From positions 11,954,042 through 12,018,041 of the forward strand of contig CM017573.1 in assembly GCA_007844125.1 (NCBI GenBank): DNA of 64,000 nucleotides, read 5' to 3'. Position numbers and translations under genes: made by a program. Under the pieces are notes generated by a model. The model made no database searches. It saw only the letters and a list, made by a program, of their open reading frames with translations, and was not told the origin of the DNA. Below, one piece after another: positions 12,307-24,269 of this stretch; the first letter of the stretch is position 1; every line of letters starts with the position of its first letter. Source of the DNA: Sinonovacula constricta (taxonomy: Eukaryota > Mollusca > Bivalvia > Cardiida > Solecurtidae).

Positions 12307-12626
12307 CCGGACCTGGTAGCGCAATCGGTAGAGCGTCGGCTCCAAGTACGGGAGGCCCTGGGTTCGATCCCGGGCCGCGACATACCAAAGTCGTAAAAAA
12401 TGGTAGTGGTATAGCTCCCTTGCTAACGCTCAAGCAAATATAAGGGTAGTTCCACGACTGGTTGGCCCGGTGTCAGGATAGTGTGACTGGTTGTGGTATC
12501 ATGCCAGGTGTTCACGGCATGCTATAAACAGTGAAGGCAGCACTATATCTGCTTCAAGTGGACACCGTCTCCAGAAAACTGAAATACTGTTGGTGGGACG
12601 ATAAACCCAATAAACACACAAACAAA
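12307..12626 (+). mobile_element. Full-length tRNA-derived SINE (family 1) with TSD
   Basis: A 320-bp element. The head (12308-12381) is tRNA-like with A box TAGCGCAATCGG (12317-12328) and an intact B box GGTTCGATCCC (12361-12371). The body runs through GTGACTGGTTGTGGTATCATG to a 3' tail GGTGGGACGATAAACCCAA that ends in CA/AAC repeats. It is flanked by a perfect 14-bp target-site duplication, CAATAAATGTACGA, at 12293-12306 and 12627-12640, which fixes both ends. SINEs of this kind are transcribed by pol III from the internal boxes and moved by a partner LINE. A related copy is at 56024 and a tail-only piece at 39905. The perfect TSD points to a fairly recent insertion. Confidence 0.9.
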
Positions 12627-12746
12627 CAATAAATGTACGAATTTGTAGTCGGCCAAAATAAAAACAACTATCAAAATGTCAGATTATGCGAGTCCCTGTT
12701 GTTTTGATGTTATTTGTTGTGAATTTAAAGAACGTGACTAAGAATC

Positions 12747-12953
12747 GTGTCAAAACCTAAGCCGTGTTGTAGAGATGAGCTACGAGGATTTCGAGGCAAA
12801 ATTTGCTTTAAACCCAACAGTTTTGAGAAGGAAATTGACCTTGAATCTGTGGCTGTCCCAGACAGCAGCAATGAGCTGCCTAATCTGAGGACAGACGATG
12901 ATTATCAAATTTCGTTACATGATAAACATTCAAATGGTTTAGATAGAGCTTAA
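12747..12953 (+). CDS. Unrecognised open frame, possible terminal exon
   Basis: A 68-codon open frame, acidic towards its end (residues 26-60 rich in Glu, Asp, Ser and Asn), closes with TAA. An acceptor-like GTGTTGTAG precedes the more protein-like part, so it could be the last exon of a plus-strand gene or a retro-pseudogene. A neighbouring frame also reads MSYEDFEAKFALNPT before a stop, so the true frame is uncertain. No family was recognised and chance cannot be excluded. Confidence 0.2.
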   Translation: MSKPKPCCRDELRGFRGKICFKPNSFEKEIDLESVAVPDSSNELPNLRTDDDYQISLHDKHSNGLDRA

Positions 12954-12959
12954 TACAGC

Positions 12960-13580
12960 TGACTGCACAGACCTGGACAAATGTGTTAATAAATCACAGA
13001 ATCTAGACTTTAACATGCACACCAACACACCACCTCCAATCCCAACATTTCTCTAAATTTAGCAAGTCATCCTGTCAAAAGCACAACTTTCTTCGCATTG
13101 TTCAATGGTATATTCAATGTTTAGAATTTCAATGTCATCAACAATTAAAATCTATGAGCAAACTGTTTGTTACAACCACAAACACACACAAACCTCGAAT
13201 GTAGTTTGCGTTTCTTAATGCTTAGCAAATTTTATGTTACACGGCCTTGACATTACACACTACATGTATAGCTTTATACGAGGGTGTGATTTTTGTAGTT
13301 GTTATTTTCCAACCATTATGTTTACTTATTATAATCAAAACAATTACAACCTTATCTATAGTGCAAATAAAATAAAAGAAATAACATGTTCATTTTCTAA
13401 TTTTTTAATTGTAAAATAGAAATATTTCTTATAGCCGAATTGCTCTATGCACGCGCATGAAATTTCGTGTATTGCATTAGAATGTCAGATCATGTAGGGG
13501 AGGAGCAGTAGCGTTAAATAAAAAAATGTTTCCCTTTTTAATCCATTTGAAAAAAACACAACTGTTGATGGTTGGATAAA
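12960..13580. other. No gene seen
   Basis: AT-rich; a 61-codon frame at 13234-13419 has no features of a real protein. Confidence 0.4.
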
Positions 13581-13582
13581 CG

Positions 13583-13724
13583 GAATACCAGGTTAGTGTT
13601 GATGTAGATAAATGTTATCATGCTCGGCCCGAAAATAAGAAAACACTCGGCAGAGGCTCGTGCTTTCTGATTGTCTGAGCCTCGCATGATAACATTTATC
13701 TATATCAACACTAACCTGGTATTC
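13583..13724. mobile_element. Foldback / MITE-like element, 41-bp inverted arms
   Basis: The left arm 13583-13623 (GAATACCAGGTTAGTGTTGA...) and right arm 13684-13724 are reverse complements over 41 bp with a single mismatch. The 60-base loop holds a smaller inverted pair, GAGGCTC at about 13654 and GAGCCTC at about 13676. The near-perfect long arms resemble a non-autonomous foldback DNA element. No clear target-site duplication was identified. An RNA copy would form a long hairpin. Confidence 0.7.
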
Positions 13725-13729
13725 TATCT

Positions 13730-15310
13730 ATATACCCTTAATGTTATTCAGCAGCAAATTAAGTTGTTTCCCTGCTTTAAATAATATAAACAATAGTATT
13801 TCAAGAGTTTTTAGGGCCATTTATGGTGCAACTGGTAGTCATGAAATGTGACGCTAGCTTGCCAATAAGATGCCCGGGGATCAAAGACGTGAGTTGCCGG
13901 GTGAAGGTCGTTGAAGAATAAGAATATACCTCTAGTTTACATACATAAATACCACATACAGAGCGTAAATGTAGCATATTTGTTTTGAGTACTATGACTT
14001 ATGCTTGTTAGATTTGAACCCAGGGATCATAAGGTAAATACATCCCAGTCATGTAATATTTAATCCATTATTTACACCTATATAAAAGAGACACTTGTGA
14101 ATTAAAAAAATCCGACAATCTAAATATAACACTAATAATATGTTACCCCCTTTCTTACAACTACATATTCGCCAACCAAATGTGCACTTCTAAAACAGAT
14201 AGCCTTACCGGGTACGCTCATATAAAGTCTGCATGGTATGCTTTGGTCTTAGCTAACCTGTTTACCGAAAGCTATAAATAGCATCGACGAATGACACGTT
14301 ATTGGTCTATTATTGTTTGTTTAAAAAAATATTTGCAAAAAAACAGGAGATCAACTCTCACCTGCCATTTTGCAGTGATGCATCTCTGTTTTTAGTAGTT
14401 ACGTCATAAAGAAATTCTGCAGTAATACGTTTTATTCATTTTTAACTGCTAAACCTTTTTAAAGGCTTTACATGTCAAATTAACATTTTTGGTATTTGTT
14501 GTTGTTTGTGTTGGTGTTATTGATATAATGGGTAATAAGAAATACAGAACAAATTGCTTTCTGGGTTATACTCTTCCGTATATTTTATATAAAAAAAAAC
14601 ATTCATACATTCGAGTTTTTAACAACAAAGTAAAATCACTATTTTCAAGACAATCCGTATATATAGTATGTATAGTATGGGACAATTACCCGGCGTATAC
14701 CGAAATAAAAGACCCCACATTGTGTGCTTCACATTGCCTTGCGAAATTGCCACTTTTATTCATTTTTATTAAAAAGAAAACGTACATACAATGAAAACCG
14801 TATAGCATTTGGTCTATTTCTGTACAAACGCTAAAACGAAACTTTCAAGTGGTAAATCCAAGAATAAAAGTATGCAGTTTTAAACTTGTAACCTCTTCAA
14901 AACACTTTTAACACACCAACCTCTATTTAAAGGCATTCATTTATCCCTTGAAAAAATGAGACCTGGACATTTACATTCCAAGTTGTAAACAGTTTAATAA
15001 AACAAATATCCATCGTCAAAAAACAGTGCTTTATACAACAATGTGAAGAGTTGAAAGGTTTGAATAAGCCAACAGTTCTTCATACGACATTTTGTAGTCC
15101 TCGTACACAAATATCAAAGCTCTGTTTGTTTTTGCATATTTTGCTTTTTACTTGTATTTGCTACGGAACACAAAATATCATGCTAAGGAGCAAGCATTAT
15201 ACAAATAATATCAAATGAAAATTAGAACTTCTAATTAAAACGAAACAAATTGTCAACAACACATGCAGTTCTATAGAATTGAATCAAGAATTAAATACCA
15301 AATTTCAGAA
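13730..15310. other. No gene seen
   Basis: AT-rich gene-free stretch. The 101-codon frame at 14489-14794 is rich in Ile, Tyr, Phe and Lys, as expected of AT-rich noncoding DNA, and has no known motif. Confidence 0.45.
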
Positions 15311-15311
15311 A

Positions 15312-15504
<193 letters not shown>

Positions 15505-15522
15505 AAGCATATTTCTTATGTA

Positions 15523-15755
15523 CAGGGGTGTTTCAAGGCATATTTATCATCCACAGGTGTAAACTGCCTAACATGTCTTACACGGGTATGTATGAGTTGC
15601 TGCCAGTGAATTAAATTACAGTTAAATCCATAATCCGTTGTATTGAAGTACACATTTAAATACCAAACGATTGTTAAAATGGATGGCTAATTGAATAAGA
15701 TGTCAGCCCCGTTTTCGTGAATAAGCATACTCCGCCGTTCTGATCTTTTGGTGAC
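15523..15755 (+). repeat. Duplicated segment D, copy 1
   Basis: It matches 16412-16614 with moderate divergence: TCTTACACGGGTATGTATGA, GTTGCTGCCAG, GTACACATTTAAATACCAAA and CATACTCCGCCG occur in the same order. The spacing is about 890 bp. It is non-coding. Confidence 0.75.
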
Positions 15756-15759
15756 ATTG

Positions 15760-16405
15760 GCATATTTATTATGTACAGTTGTGTATCGTTAACATGTTGA
15801 GGGAAGGTCATTAAATCGTCAGAACATCTTATGTTTGTTTTGCTTTTTTGAAGGGCAATATCCGAAATATATGTGACGTTATCTCACACATTACAATAAT
15901 TCGCTGCTAAATAATTCATTGCATCATGTTGCAAACGTCCCGAAACACTGTTATTATAGGAACATCCTGCAACCAATCTCGGGCACAAATCCATGCATTA
16001 CTGGGAAACGCGTCTAAATCAATCATGTATAAATGAGATAATTTTATATTAACGGAACGAAGGATTTATAATACGAGCCGCTAAACGAATAAAGGACTTA
16101 CCAAAGCCACACTATTGCTTTAAAATATGTACTGTATGAATTTCACAATCGACATTCAGTTATGGTTCATTTAGCGATGGGTCCTTCCTGTTCGTTTAAG
16201 AGATAGCAGTCTCACTCATATACGATGCTTGTTATGAATTTAACATATAATATATACACGATACATCATTTAGTCAATTTCAATTATTTATCTTTTCAGA
16301 AATGTAAAGTAAGACACGTCGGCTATTAATGTCCTGCTTTATGGAGACTAAAAAAAACCTTATTCATGTATACGATCCGTAAGGTTTATAGTTGTTGAAA
16401 CGATT
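15760..16405. other. No gene seen
   Basis: Spacer between the two copies of segment D; stop-dense, no motif. Confidence 0.4.
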
Positions 16406-16411
16406 TCGAAA

Positions 16412-16614
16412 CAGGTGGGTTTCAAGGTGTATGTATCATCCACAGTTGTAAACTATCTAATATGTCTTACACGGGTATGTATGAGTTGCTGCCAGCGAAT
16501 TAAATTACGATTGAATCCATATTCCACCAAAATTTAAAGTACACATTTAAATACCAAACGTTTGTATAAGCCCATTTTCATGTATAAACATACTCCGCCG
16601 ATCTGATCGTATGG
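16412..16614 (+). repeat. Duplicated segment D, copy 2
   Basis: Partner of 15523-15755; slightly shorter, with small deletions in the middle. Confidence 0.75.
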
Positions 16615-16967
16615 AGAAAGAGTCTAAACAAGTTTATCTCTAGGGCAACTTGTACACCTTTTCCAAATGATAAGCATTAACGGTCCCTTATCTGAATCAA
16701 CTTTATGCGTAGCAAATGTTTTGGTTTACTCTATCACTGTCTTCTGACACGCTTCAATCGAATCCTTTATTGGAATTTCGTTAAGTGAAAATAACAGTAA
16801 ATGGCATCGTGCATTAAAACGATAATTAATAACTCCTCCCGTTTTAAAAGCGGATTATATTGATTTGCTTTATTATAATTACCTTGGTTTATAACAAAAG
16901 CAAAATTAAGAGAAAAGAAAAACATATAAATGTATATACATCAACATACTCGTACACACTACACACC

Positions 16968-16980
16968 CAAACACACACAC

Positions 16981-17018
<38 letters not shown>

Positions 17019-17056
17019 ACACACACACATACATACACACACACACACAAACACAA
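16968..17056 (+). repeat. (CA)n microsatellite
   Basis: About 44 CA units with TA, GC and AA interruptions. Confidence 0.95.
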
Positions 17057-17059
17057 ATT

Positions 17060-18605
17060 TGATCACATGCTCTTTGGTTTAATCCAAACTATCTCTACAA
17101 CTAATCACTAAATATATACTGAAAAGTAAGTTTTGTGTTTGATTTTTTCTCTTTTAAACTACCAGGAGATTAAAGATTGCAAGTATATAATTAAAAAATG
17201 ATTTATTATTTTTATAATATTCCTAAAACATCATGCAACTATAGATTTGAACATGTGTTTTTTTTCCAATATAATCTCAATCAATTATATACAAATCATT
17301 GGAAATAATCGCGTATAATGTCATTCTGGTAAGGTTTAGTCCTTATACTCACAGCCACGACTTATAAATGAGAATTGTATTTAGTGATGTGCAGTTATTT
17401 TTATATACATATATATTGTATACATATTTACAAACAAAAATCATAAACAACTATCAAATGTCAGGATGATCTAAAGTTATTTTGGCTCATATTGCAAATA
17501 CAGAATGTGCAAAAAAAATGTTTTCTCTATCAAAGGCACACACTTATCATGAACATATATATGATTTCTTTCTATACATATGTACGCAGAGATTAGGAGA
17601 GAAATCCTATGCTAGCATTCCGCATTAGTCCAATATGTGTGTAACGATATTGCAAGATTTATTCACTCTTAATGTCTGTCGAATCCTAATAGTCTAAAGC
17701 GACATTGTAGTTGATTTCGTTTTCGTATGTCTAACCCCAGTTCCAACATAACATGCATTTTGTCTTTGACACTATGTCTTTGACATTATTGCGTTGTTCG
17801 TGGTTACATTGTCTAGATCAACATCACACAAACATACTGAAAGTCCAACATCTAATTTTCATGTTTTTTGGACATTGTAGATCGTTCCTGTTGTGTTGGA
17901 GATTGGACCATGACTTCAGGGTTGCTGCAGGTGCCTACACAAATACATAAACATATTTAGCTATGTTTATGGCGTTAGTTCTTGGCAACAATATTATTGG
18001 TGTCATCATCTAGATAACACCTAAGGTCTGAACCACATAGAATGTCTACGTTCGCGTGCTAATAAATATCGTTTAAGTAAACGGCACCTAAAGTCAGTGA
18101 TATTCAATCATGTTAAAGACGACAAAACATAATGCATATAACTAACCAGAAATCGGCAAAGCCTCTTAGTGTGATATCAGTTATCTGAACAGGATACACG
18201 CATTCAATAGTTACGAGGATTTTACATTGAAACTTTAAGAAGATCTGAAAGGTCTGGTCGTGCAACACATGCAATCGATATATAAACTAAATAACACACA
18301 TAACATAATTTACCATATTCTGTCGCTGCTTTTATGTATACAAGTGTTAAATGTCCAGCTAAAACTTACCGATCTTCTGAAATTAAACAAAATTGAGGAG
18401 ACTTAACCTCGTATGGTTTTTGCTGACCTTTTGATACACAATATTAACTAAACAAATTCGGTATGTATTGTTAATTCCCATCTCCCATTCGAGCTATAAT
18501 TGTCAACAACCCAAGGTCAAATATATCACGACATATATTGTTGATGGATGAGGTCATGATATAACAAGTGGGCAATAGTAGCTCTACATCGCTCCACTGA
18601 GAGTC
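17060..18605. other. No gene seen
   Basis: AT-rich and stop-dense; no repeat pair or recognisable protein. Confidence 0.45.
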
Positions 18606-18609
18606 GAAG

Positions 18610-18895
18610 ACATTAAGCCCTGGTAGCCATGTTTACTGCCGGATCAGAATTCTTTGAACACAATCTTAATACAGGGCCACCCAAGGAACATGTATACCAA
18701 ATAAGAAGGCTCCAGCTCTGGTCGTGTCTGAAAATCAGATTGTGTTTACGTTTTCCGTCAATGTATGTTGGGAACATGGCCACGTCACTGGCGGCCATGT
18801 TTTGACGGATCACAATTCCTTGAACACTCTTGATATTGTGCAATCCAAGGAACAGTTATTCAAACAATTAGAATAAACTTCTAGCTCTAGTGATT
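18610..18895 (+). repeat. Two tandem monomers of a dispersed repeat
   Basis: Two diverged monomers start at GGTAGCCATGTTTACTGCCG (18628) and GGCGGCCATGTTTTGACGG (about 18790). Each continues with GGATCA(G/C)AATTC, TTGAACAC and CCAAGGAAC. The start phrase GCCATGTTT and following text resemble a repeat common in mollusc genomes; that comparison is from memory. It abuts the LINE relic to its right. Confidence 0.5.
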
Positions 18896-18949
18896 ACTGG
18901 GCAGTTGGCATATGCTTCGTATCTGCTCGGGAAATGAACGACCCCACTC

Positions 18950-21535
18950 TCCACAAGAGATTCCTGCTGTCGTGTAGGTCGGCCCTGGATGGGCAAAGGC
19001 TATGGGAGTAAAACCCAGATAGGAAATCCGGTACGGAGACCGGTAGTCAGTTGGCTAAATTTTGTGGTGCCATCTGGCGCCTCCTGCAGCCGCGCTGGCA
19101 GCGGCCGTATCGGCTTGACTTTCCGTCAGAGTCTGCCAGCAACACCGAGAAGGGAATCCTGGCACTGGGCACTCTACGATCTCACAATACGGGGAGCAAC
19201 GGATACAAATGATAAGCACAGATTCGTTTGACGTAGATCCTGGCGCAAAGGGTTTCTCAACAATGGCATAAGTCCGCTGACTTCATTTGACAAATAGCGC
19301 CCGCCACAACCCGGGTAGCCCCCGGGGCAATAAGGTACTACCTCGCGACAACGGGCTTGCTTCATCGGGTGCTTGAAGCACAGACAAAATCGACAGGCCT
19401 GCCGTTATATTGAACACCAGGCAAACACCGAACGAACAAGGAAAAGAAACAGCAAGCCCTACGGCTGGCAACGTGGGACGTCAGAACAATGTGTCCGTGC
19501 CGCTCAGACAACCTTCAGCAAGTAGATAACGCAATGAAAACCGCAACCATCGACCTCGAGATGGCCAAGCGGAACATCGAAATCGCCGCCCTTCAGGTGA
19601 CACACCTCGCTTTTAGTTGCAGTCTCAAGGAAAAGGACTACATGTTCTTCTCTCAAGGTCTGGAGACGAGCACCGACTATATATGGGATTGTCTTCGCAG
19701 TTCGAAACGCTCTCCTGTCATCAGTTGGGCCGCCTTTACAGCGAACTGAGAGAACCCTCTCACTCAGCCTCAGTACCGCCCTAACACCTACACATATCTT
19801 TACCGTCTGAGGCCCCGAAATTTGTTCCACAGTCGATGCTTAAGGCAGAATCAATGCGGAGCTCGAAATAAGGATTAGAGAGATCCCAGCAAAGGAAAAC
19901 AGGTTCCTGCTCGGAGACGCCAGGGTAGGCGCAGCCCAGACCTCCTGGTCACGTTGCATCTGCCAGTTTGGCGTTGGCAAGCTAAACGGATGCAGAAGAG
20001 CCGGCCTCGACATCGTCAGATCCTCAAAACCTTAGCTGCGCGAATGCTTTGCCAAAGCCATTGACAATACGCTGGAATACTCCTCCCCTCCCCGGACAGC
20101 GCCGCAACTCGCTGGAACTTCATCCGAAAAACCAGACACCCCCCCCGCTCCCAGACACCTTCGGAAAGAGAGGCAGGAAAAAACGGGGACTGGTTTGAGG
20201 CTGAGATCGAATTGATGGAGCCTGTCTTAGCCGGCAAGGGTGCTGCGCTTCTCAAGTACTAGAGAGAGAGCTCTTGGAGAAACCACTAGTCGCCTACAGA
20301 GACGCCCGCAACAACGCCAAGAGGGTCACCCGTAGATGCGCCAACGACTACCAGCTGAGGACAGTAGTGATAAGATGGAGAGATGGCTTGAGCACTAAGA
20401 GGAGCTGTACTCTAGGAAGAAAGTCGTTACCAACACAGCCATGGAGAACACTGCCTACCCTGGAAGAACTCGAATCGCCACTCACCATCGAATAGTTCAG
20501 AAAGGCCATAGACTGCGGGAAAGCAACATGCAGTGATGGTTTACCACCAGAGGTTGTGAAGGCCCAAAAGAGAGTTCCCTTCCTGGACATCTCCATGAGT
20601 TTATGCTGCAGTGCTGAAAAGAGGGAACGATACCGGAAGACATTGGGATACGAAGATCTTCCCGCTATTTAAGAAAAAATGCGACCGCAGAGAATGCAAC
20701 AACTATCGTGGGTTCTCTCTCCTCAGGTGCATGGGAAAAGCCTTCGCCAGGGTAGTCCTCAACTGCCTGCAGGTACTTGCTGATCGCGTGTATCCTGTAT
20801 CACAGTGTGAGTCCTGGGTCAAGCGATCAACCAACGACATGGTGTTTTCCCTCAGGCAGCTGCATGAAACGTTTCACGAGCAGCGACGTCCCTCACATGA
20901 AGGTGTACCAAGCGTATGTGCTGAGAACCCTTTTTTACGGCAGTGTGGCTTGGACCCTTTACACGCACTAAAACGAAGACTGAACGCTTCCACATGCATG
21001 TCTCTAATGCAGAAAGTTTGGCGCAGGTAGGCATATCAAGCATTTTCGCCACTCTCTCCCAGAGGCGCATGCGCTGGCTTGATCACGCATACAGGATGGG
21101 TGATAGCCGCATCCCAAAAGAAAACCTCATTGCGAGCTCGCTGCGAAAAAACGGCCAACCGGACGACCCGTCCTGCGCTTCAATGATGTCTTCAAGAGGG
21201 ATCTGAAGTCATGCACCATCAACCCAGCAAATCACGAAATAGCAACCCCGACCGCTCTAACTGGCATGCAAATGTTACAACCGGCGTCAAGCAGGCTGAG
21301 GAGAAGATAGAGATCCATCCAGCGCTAAAGGATAGCCGTACACAACAGAGAACATACCCTATCACTGCTCCCTCCATAGTACTTACCACGGACCACACCA
21401 GTGTGACTGGAGCTGTTGCTCCCCCATTGGCCTATTCGGCCACAGCCGGCGCTGCTGCCACACAATTAAGTAAATGCTCAGGTGCAGACTACATTGTCTC
21501 TAGAGACAAACGGATGATACCAACGAAGTGATTTC
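18950..21535 (+). pseudogene. Dead LINE (APE-type non-LTR retrotransposon), RT core deleted
   Basis: The element encoded an apurinic-like endonuclease and a reverse transcriptase. 19489-19749 gives an endonuclease start (IEIAALQ, then a worn LKEKDYMFF). About 19895-20000 gives LLGDARVGA and FGVGKLNG, the GDxNARVG region. 20505-20890 gives RT fingers (GKATCSDGLPPEVV; ECNNYRGFSLL; RVVLNCLQVLADRVYP). At about 20893 the reading jumps to YQAYVLRTLFYGSVAWTLY, which in such proteins lies after the palm. The block with the FxDxxKAFD and FADD motifs is therefore missing, roughly 250 codons by family comparison. 20970-21200 gives the C-terminal part (QRRMRWLDHAYRM). Stops and frameshifts are frequent and the base composition is more GC-rich than its surroundings. 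It is clearly inactive. Confidence 0.85.
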
Positions 21536-21539
21536 TGAC

Positions 21540-22980
21540 GATAAGATTTTCATAGGGATCCTTGGTGGATCATGTTTGTTTTAACAATCTTGAGGCAAGA
21601 CCATGCATAAAGCGTGCTCTGGCAGAATTTGTTTTCTACATAGCCATATAAAGAAATCGGCACGTCCCTGACGACCTTGCTAGCTTATGCCTCTGGGGAA
21701 GTTTGACTGAATTTGTTCCAGCGGGTTTAGAGGAGATGTTGTTCGAAAATGTGGACGGCCACGTGACGCCTGACGCCCGCCAGTGGGCGATCACAAAATC
21801 TCGCTTAAGCTTATCTGAACTAAAAAGTAAAGAAAACAGAATAAACACGAACGAAACGACCGTGTGTATCAAATAAACTTATAAAATAAGAAGACCTCAT
21901 TTGTGCGTTAACACATATTATGTAAATTGTTTTGGACATTTCTATGTTAGTATCGATAATGCTACCATTGACGCAACAGACTCATATAGCCCACCTAGGT
22001 TTGTTCTGTCTTCACACAAGGCAACGTTCTCTAATTTTAGTGATATGACGTTAATGACAAAACTTAATTTAAAACAAGTGGGGGAAAACAAGACCGACCT
22101 CTAAACCTACCGGCCAAATGGCGAAACAACCGTCCCATTTAATACCTGTGAATCCCCTTAAACTTTCGTTTGCGAGAGAATACTCAGAAATAAACTCACT
22201 CATGTCTGGTGTCTGGTGTTACACTAGCATCATGATCATCTTGAGCGGCGATGTCTGAAATCATATGCATGAAAACTTCATAACTACTTTTATAAAGGGA
22301 GCTTTAAACACAAAAAGACTACCTGCATGTTTCTATTTATATTCGTTTTCGAAAAAAAATGTTATTGAGCAAGAAGCACTAGCGGACTAACATACCTGTA
22401 TACAGGTTTAACTCTGTGTAGTCCTTCAATATTTTTCATATAGCGATAACAAATAAAACACAATTTACAAAAGAAATTACCTAAAATCATGTACTAAATA
22501 TTTTTTGTACCACCATCATTGTCAACGCAGCACCAGAAGAGCCATTCTGCCACGAAGATAATGTATCAGCTTTATCAGCAGCTGTACTTTTTTGCTCAAT
22601 TCGTCTTTGTACTCATCAAACTTGTATATATTACATAGCATTTCGCAATTAGCACTAATTAATAATAAACATATAATCTAAAGTAAATTTAGCAACAAGA
22701 CAAACATAGTCCACTGGCTGACCCATATAAGTTAAGTTTGATACTCGGGAAAATTGATTGTAGCTCATGTACTATCGGCAATATTAACAGTGGGTACATA
22801 AGAAGATGTTAGCCAAGTTTTGCATAAATCCTTGTTTAAAAATGTTGTCATGTATGTTCTACTTACGCAATATAGTAAGCATGCCAAAATACCAGAAAAT
22901 ATTTTTTGACAGAAATCAAATAAAAACAATATTCTTGAGTCTGACCAGATGCGTTTGCTAGAGCACTTGACGACAAGGAT
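21540..22980. other. No gene seen
   Basis: AT-rich spacer between the dead LINE and the 3' end of the ROCO-CARD gene. The gene's 3' UTR probably reaches into the right part, but no polyadenylation signal could be assigned with confidence. Confidence 0.4.
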
Positions 22981-22985
22981 CACGT

Positions 22986-23075
22986 TAAAATCTGTTCGAA
23001 TCCCTTTGTAAAAAAGGAATAATGGTTCTGTTTGCCCACATTCCGATGTTCTGCAATCTAGTAACACATTATTTA
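22986..23075 (+). repeat. 90-bp identical direct repeat, copy 1
   Basis: It is identical over 90 bp to 24264-24353 (offset exactly 1,278). It lies about 30 bp past the stop codon of the ROCO-CARD gene, within the likely 3' UTR. The minus strand is open through it (LLDCRTSECGQTEPLF) but this matches no domain I know. Confidence 0.9.
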
Positions 23076-23107
23076 CTTCGGAAAAGCTGATTAATAGTCT
23101 TTTTTAA

Positions 23108-23275
23108 TCAACACAAAGCTCGGATCTTACCTCTTTCGTAGTTTTCTAACAGTTTCACAAGATGAACTTGCCCAATCCTAGTCAAACACTCTTTGAACAG
23201 TTCATATTTGTCTGGTCCCAATGTGCTGACCGTTTCCACAATTGCCCTATTTCTGTTAGATGTTAACTTTTCATC
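23108..23275 (-). CDS. ROCO-CARD terminal exon (second half of CARD, stop)
   Basis: The acceptor TTTCAG precedes GATGAAAAG; phase 0. It encodes DEKLTSNRNRAIVETVSTLG followed by a helix pair ending GQVHLVKLLENYERG, then TGA at 23108-23110. The spacing of Leu, Phe and the HL..LLE ending fits helices 4-6 of a CARD. A death domain is the alternative fold, but the split pattern fits CARD better. Confidence 0.75.
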   Translation of the reverse strand, partial: DEKLTSNRNRAIVETVSTLGPDKYELFKECLTRIGQVHLVKLLENYERGKIRALC

Positions 23276-24230
23276 CTGAAACAGAAACATGTTGCAATAT
23301 CTAGTATGGTTTGTTTTTGTGTCGTACAATACGACTCAAACTGAAAAAAGAACAACACTTGTTTATTTTATAATTTTGTAAAAAAAATCACGAGATATAA
23401 AATTATATATAAACCATATTGAAAACGACTTAAATATAGTTATACAATTCAATATCACAAAGACCTTTACACACGAGATGCACGCTAATGTTGTACAGAG
23501 TTGAAACAGTAGACACATCATGCGACACATACCCGTTGAGGGCACCTCAACTATAGAACACCTAGCATATATGCTAAAAAACAGCGACTACCATTCTATG
23601 CATATAAACTGCGAAAGTAACCTCACAACCTGGTGTGTGTCAAACACTTCAACAATCCAAGTGACTTTGTGTTATTTGACCAAGTAGCCAATATTTATTT
23701 GTTTGTCACAATCGACCACTATGTCAACTAGTCATACAATTACAGCAATATAGCTTTTTAACGATTTGTTTTAATTTTCCGAATCTCCTTCTCAGTAAAA
23801 ACTATTTGTGTTATCTGGATATGCTGATGTATCGCTAATGTAATATACCCTACTTAGTTTTAGATTTCTTTCAGGTTTTTCAGCCGACTTAAGTGCGTTT
23901 TCCAGGTCACTGGTATATATGTCAATGACATACTATGACAGGTTACACATAATACTGGACATTCATTAAAAAGACCCACACAACAATTTAGCGGCAACCC
24001 GTTTTCCGAAATTGTGCGTCATGATTGTCTATCTCACTGTTAAATGTTAAGCAATTTGCAAATACTAAATTACCATAAACTTACCCGTATATCCTGAATT
24101 GCTATTGGACTGAGAAATTCTTTCTCTGCAAATATGTCAAGAAGCTCATTGGAATGCATGTCTTCGACCAAACTTGTCTGAGCTTTAGCCAGTGCCTTCT
24201 TGTAAGCTTGATCTGGAAAATATATGTAGG

Positions 24231-24269
<39 letters not shown>

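Noticed and set aside
12308..12381. Functional tRNA gene
   Set aside because: It has good A and B boxes, but a conserved non-tRNA body, a tail and a target-site duplication show it is the head of a SINE. The same reasoning applies to 56024, 57520-57598 and 59415-59490.
14489..14794. 101-codon hypothetical gene
   Set aside because: Its composition (Ile, Tyr, Lys, Phe) follows the AT content; there is no splice context or family.
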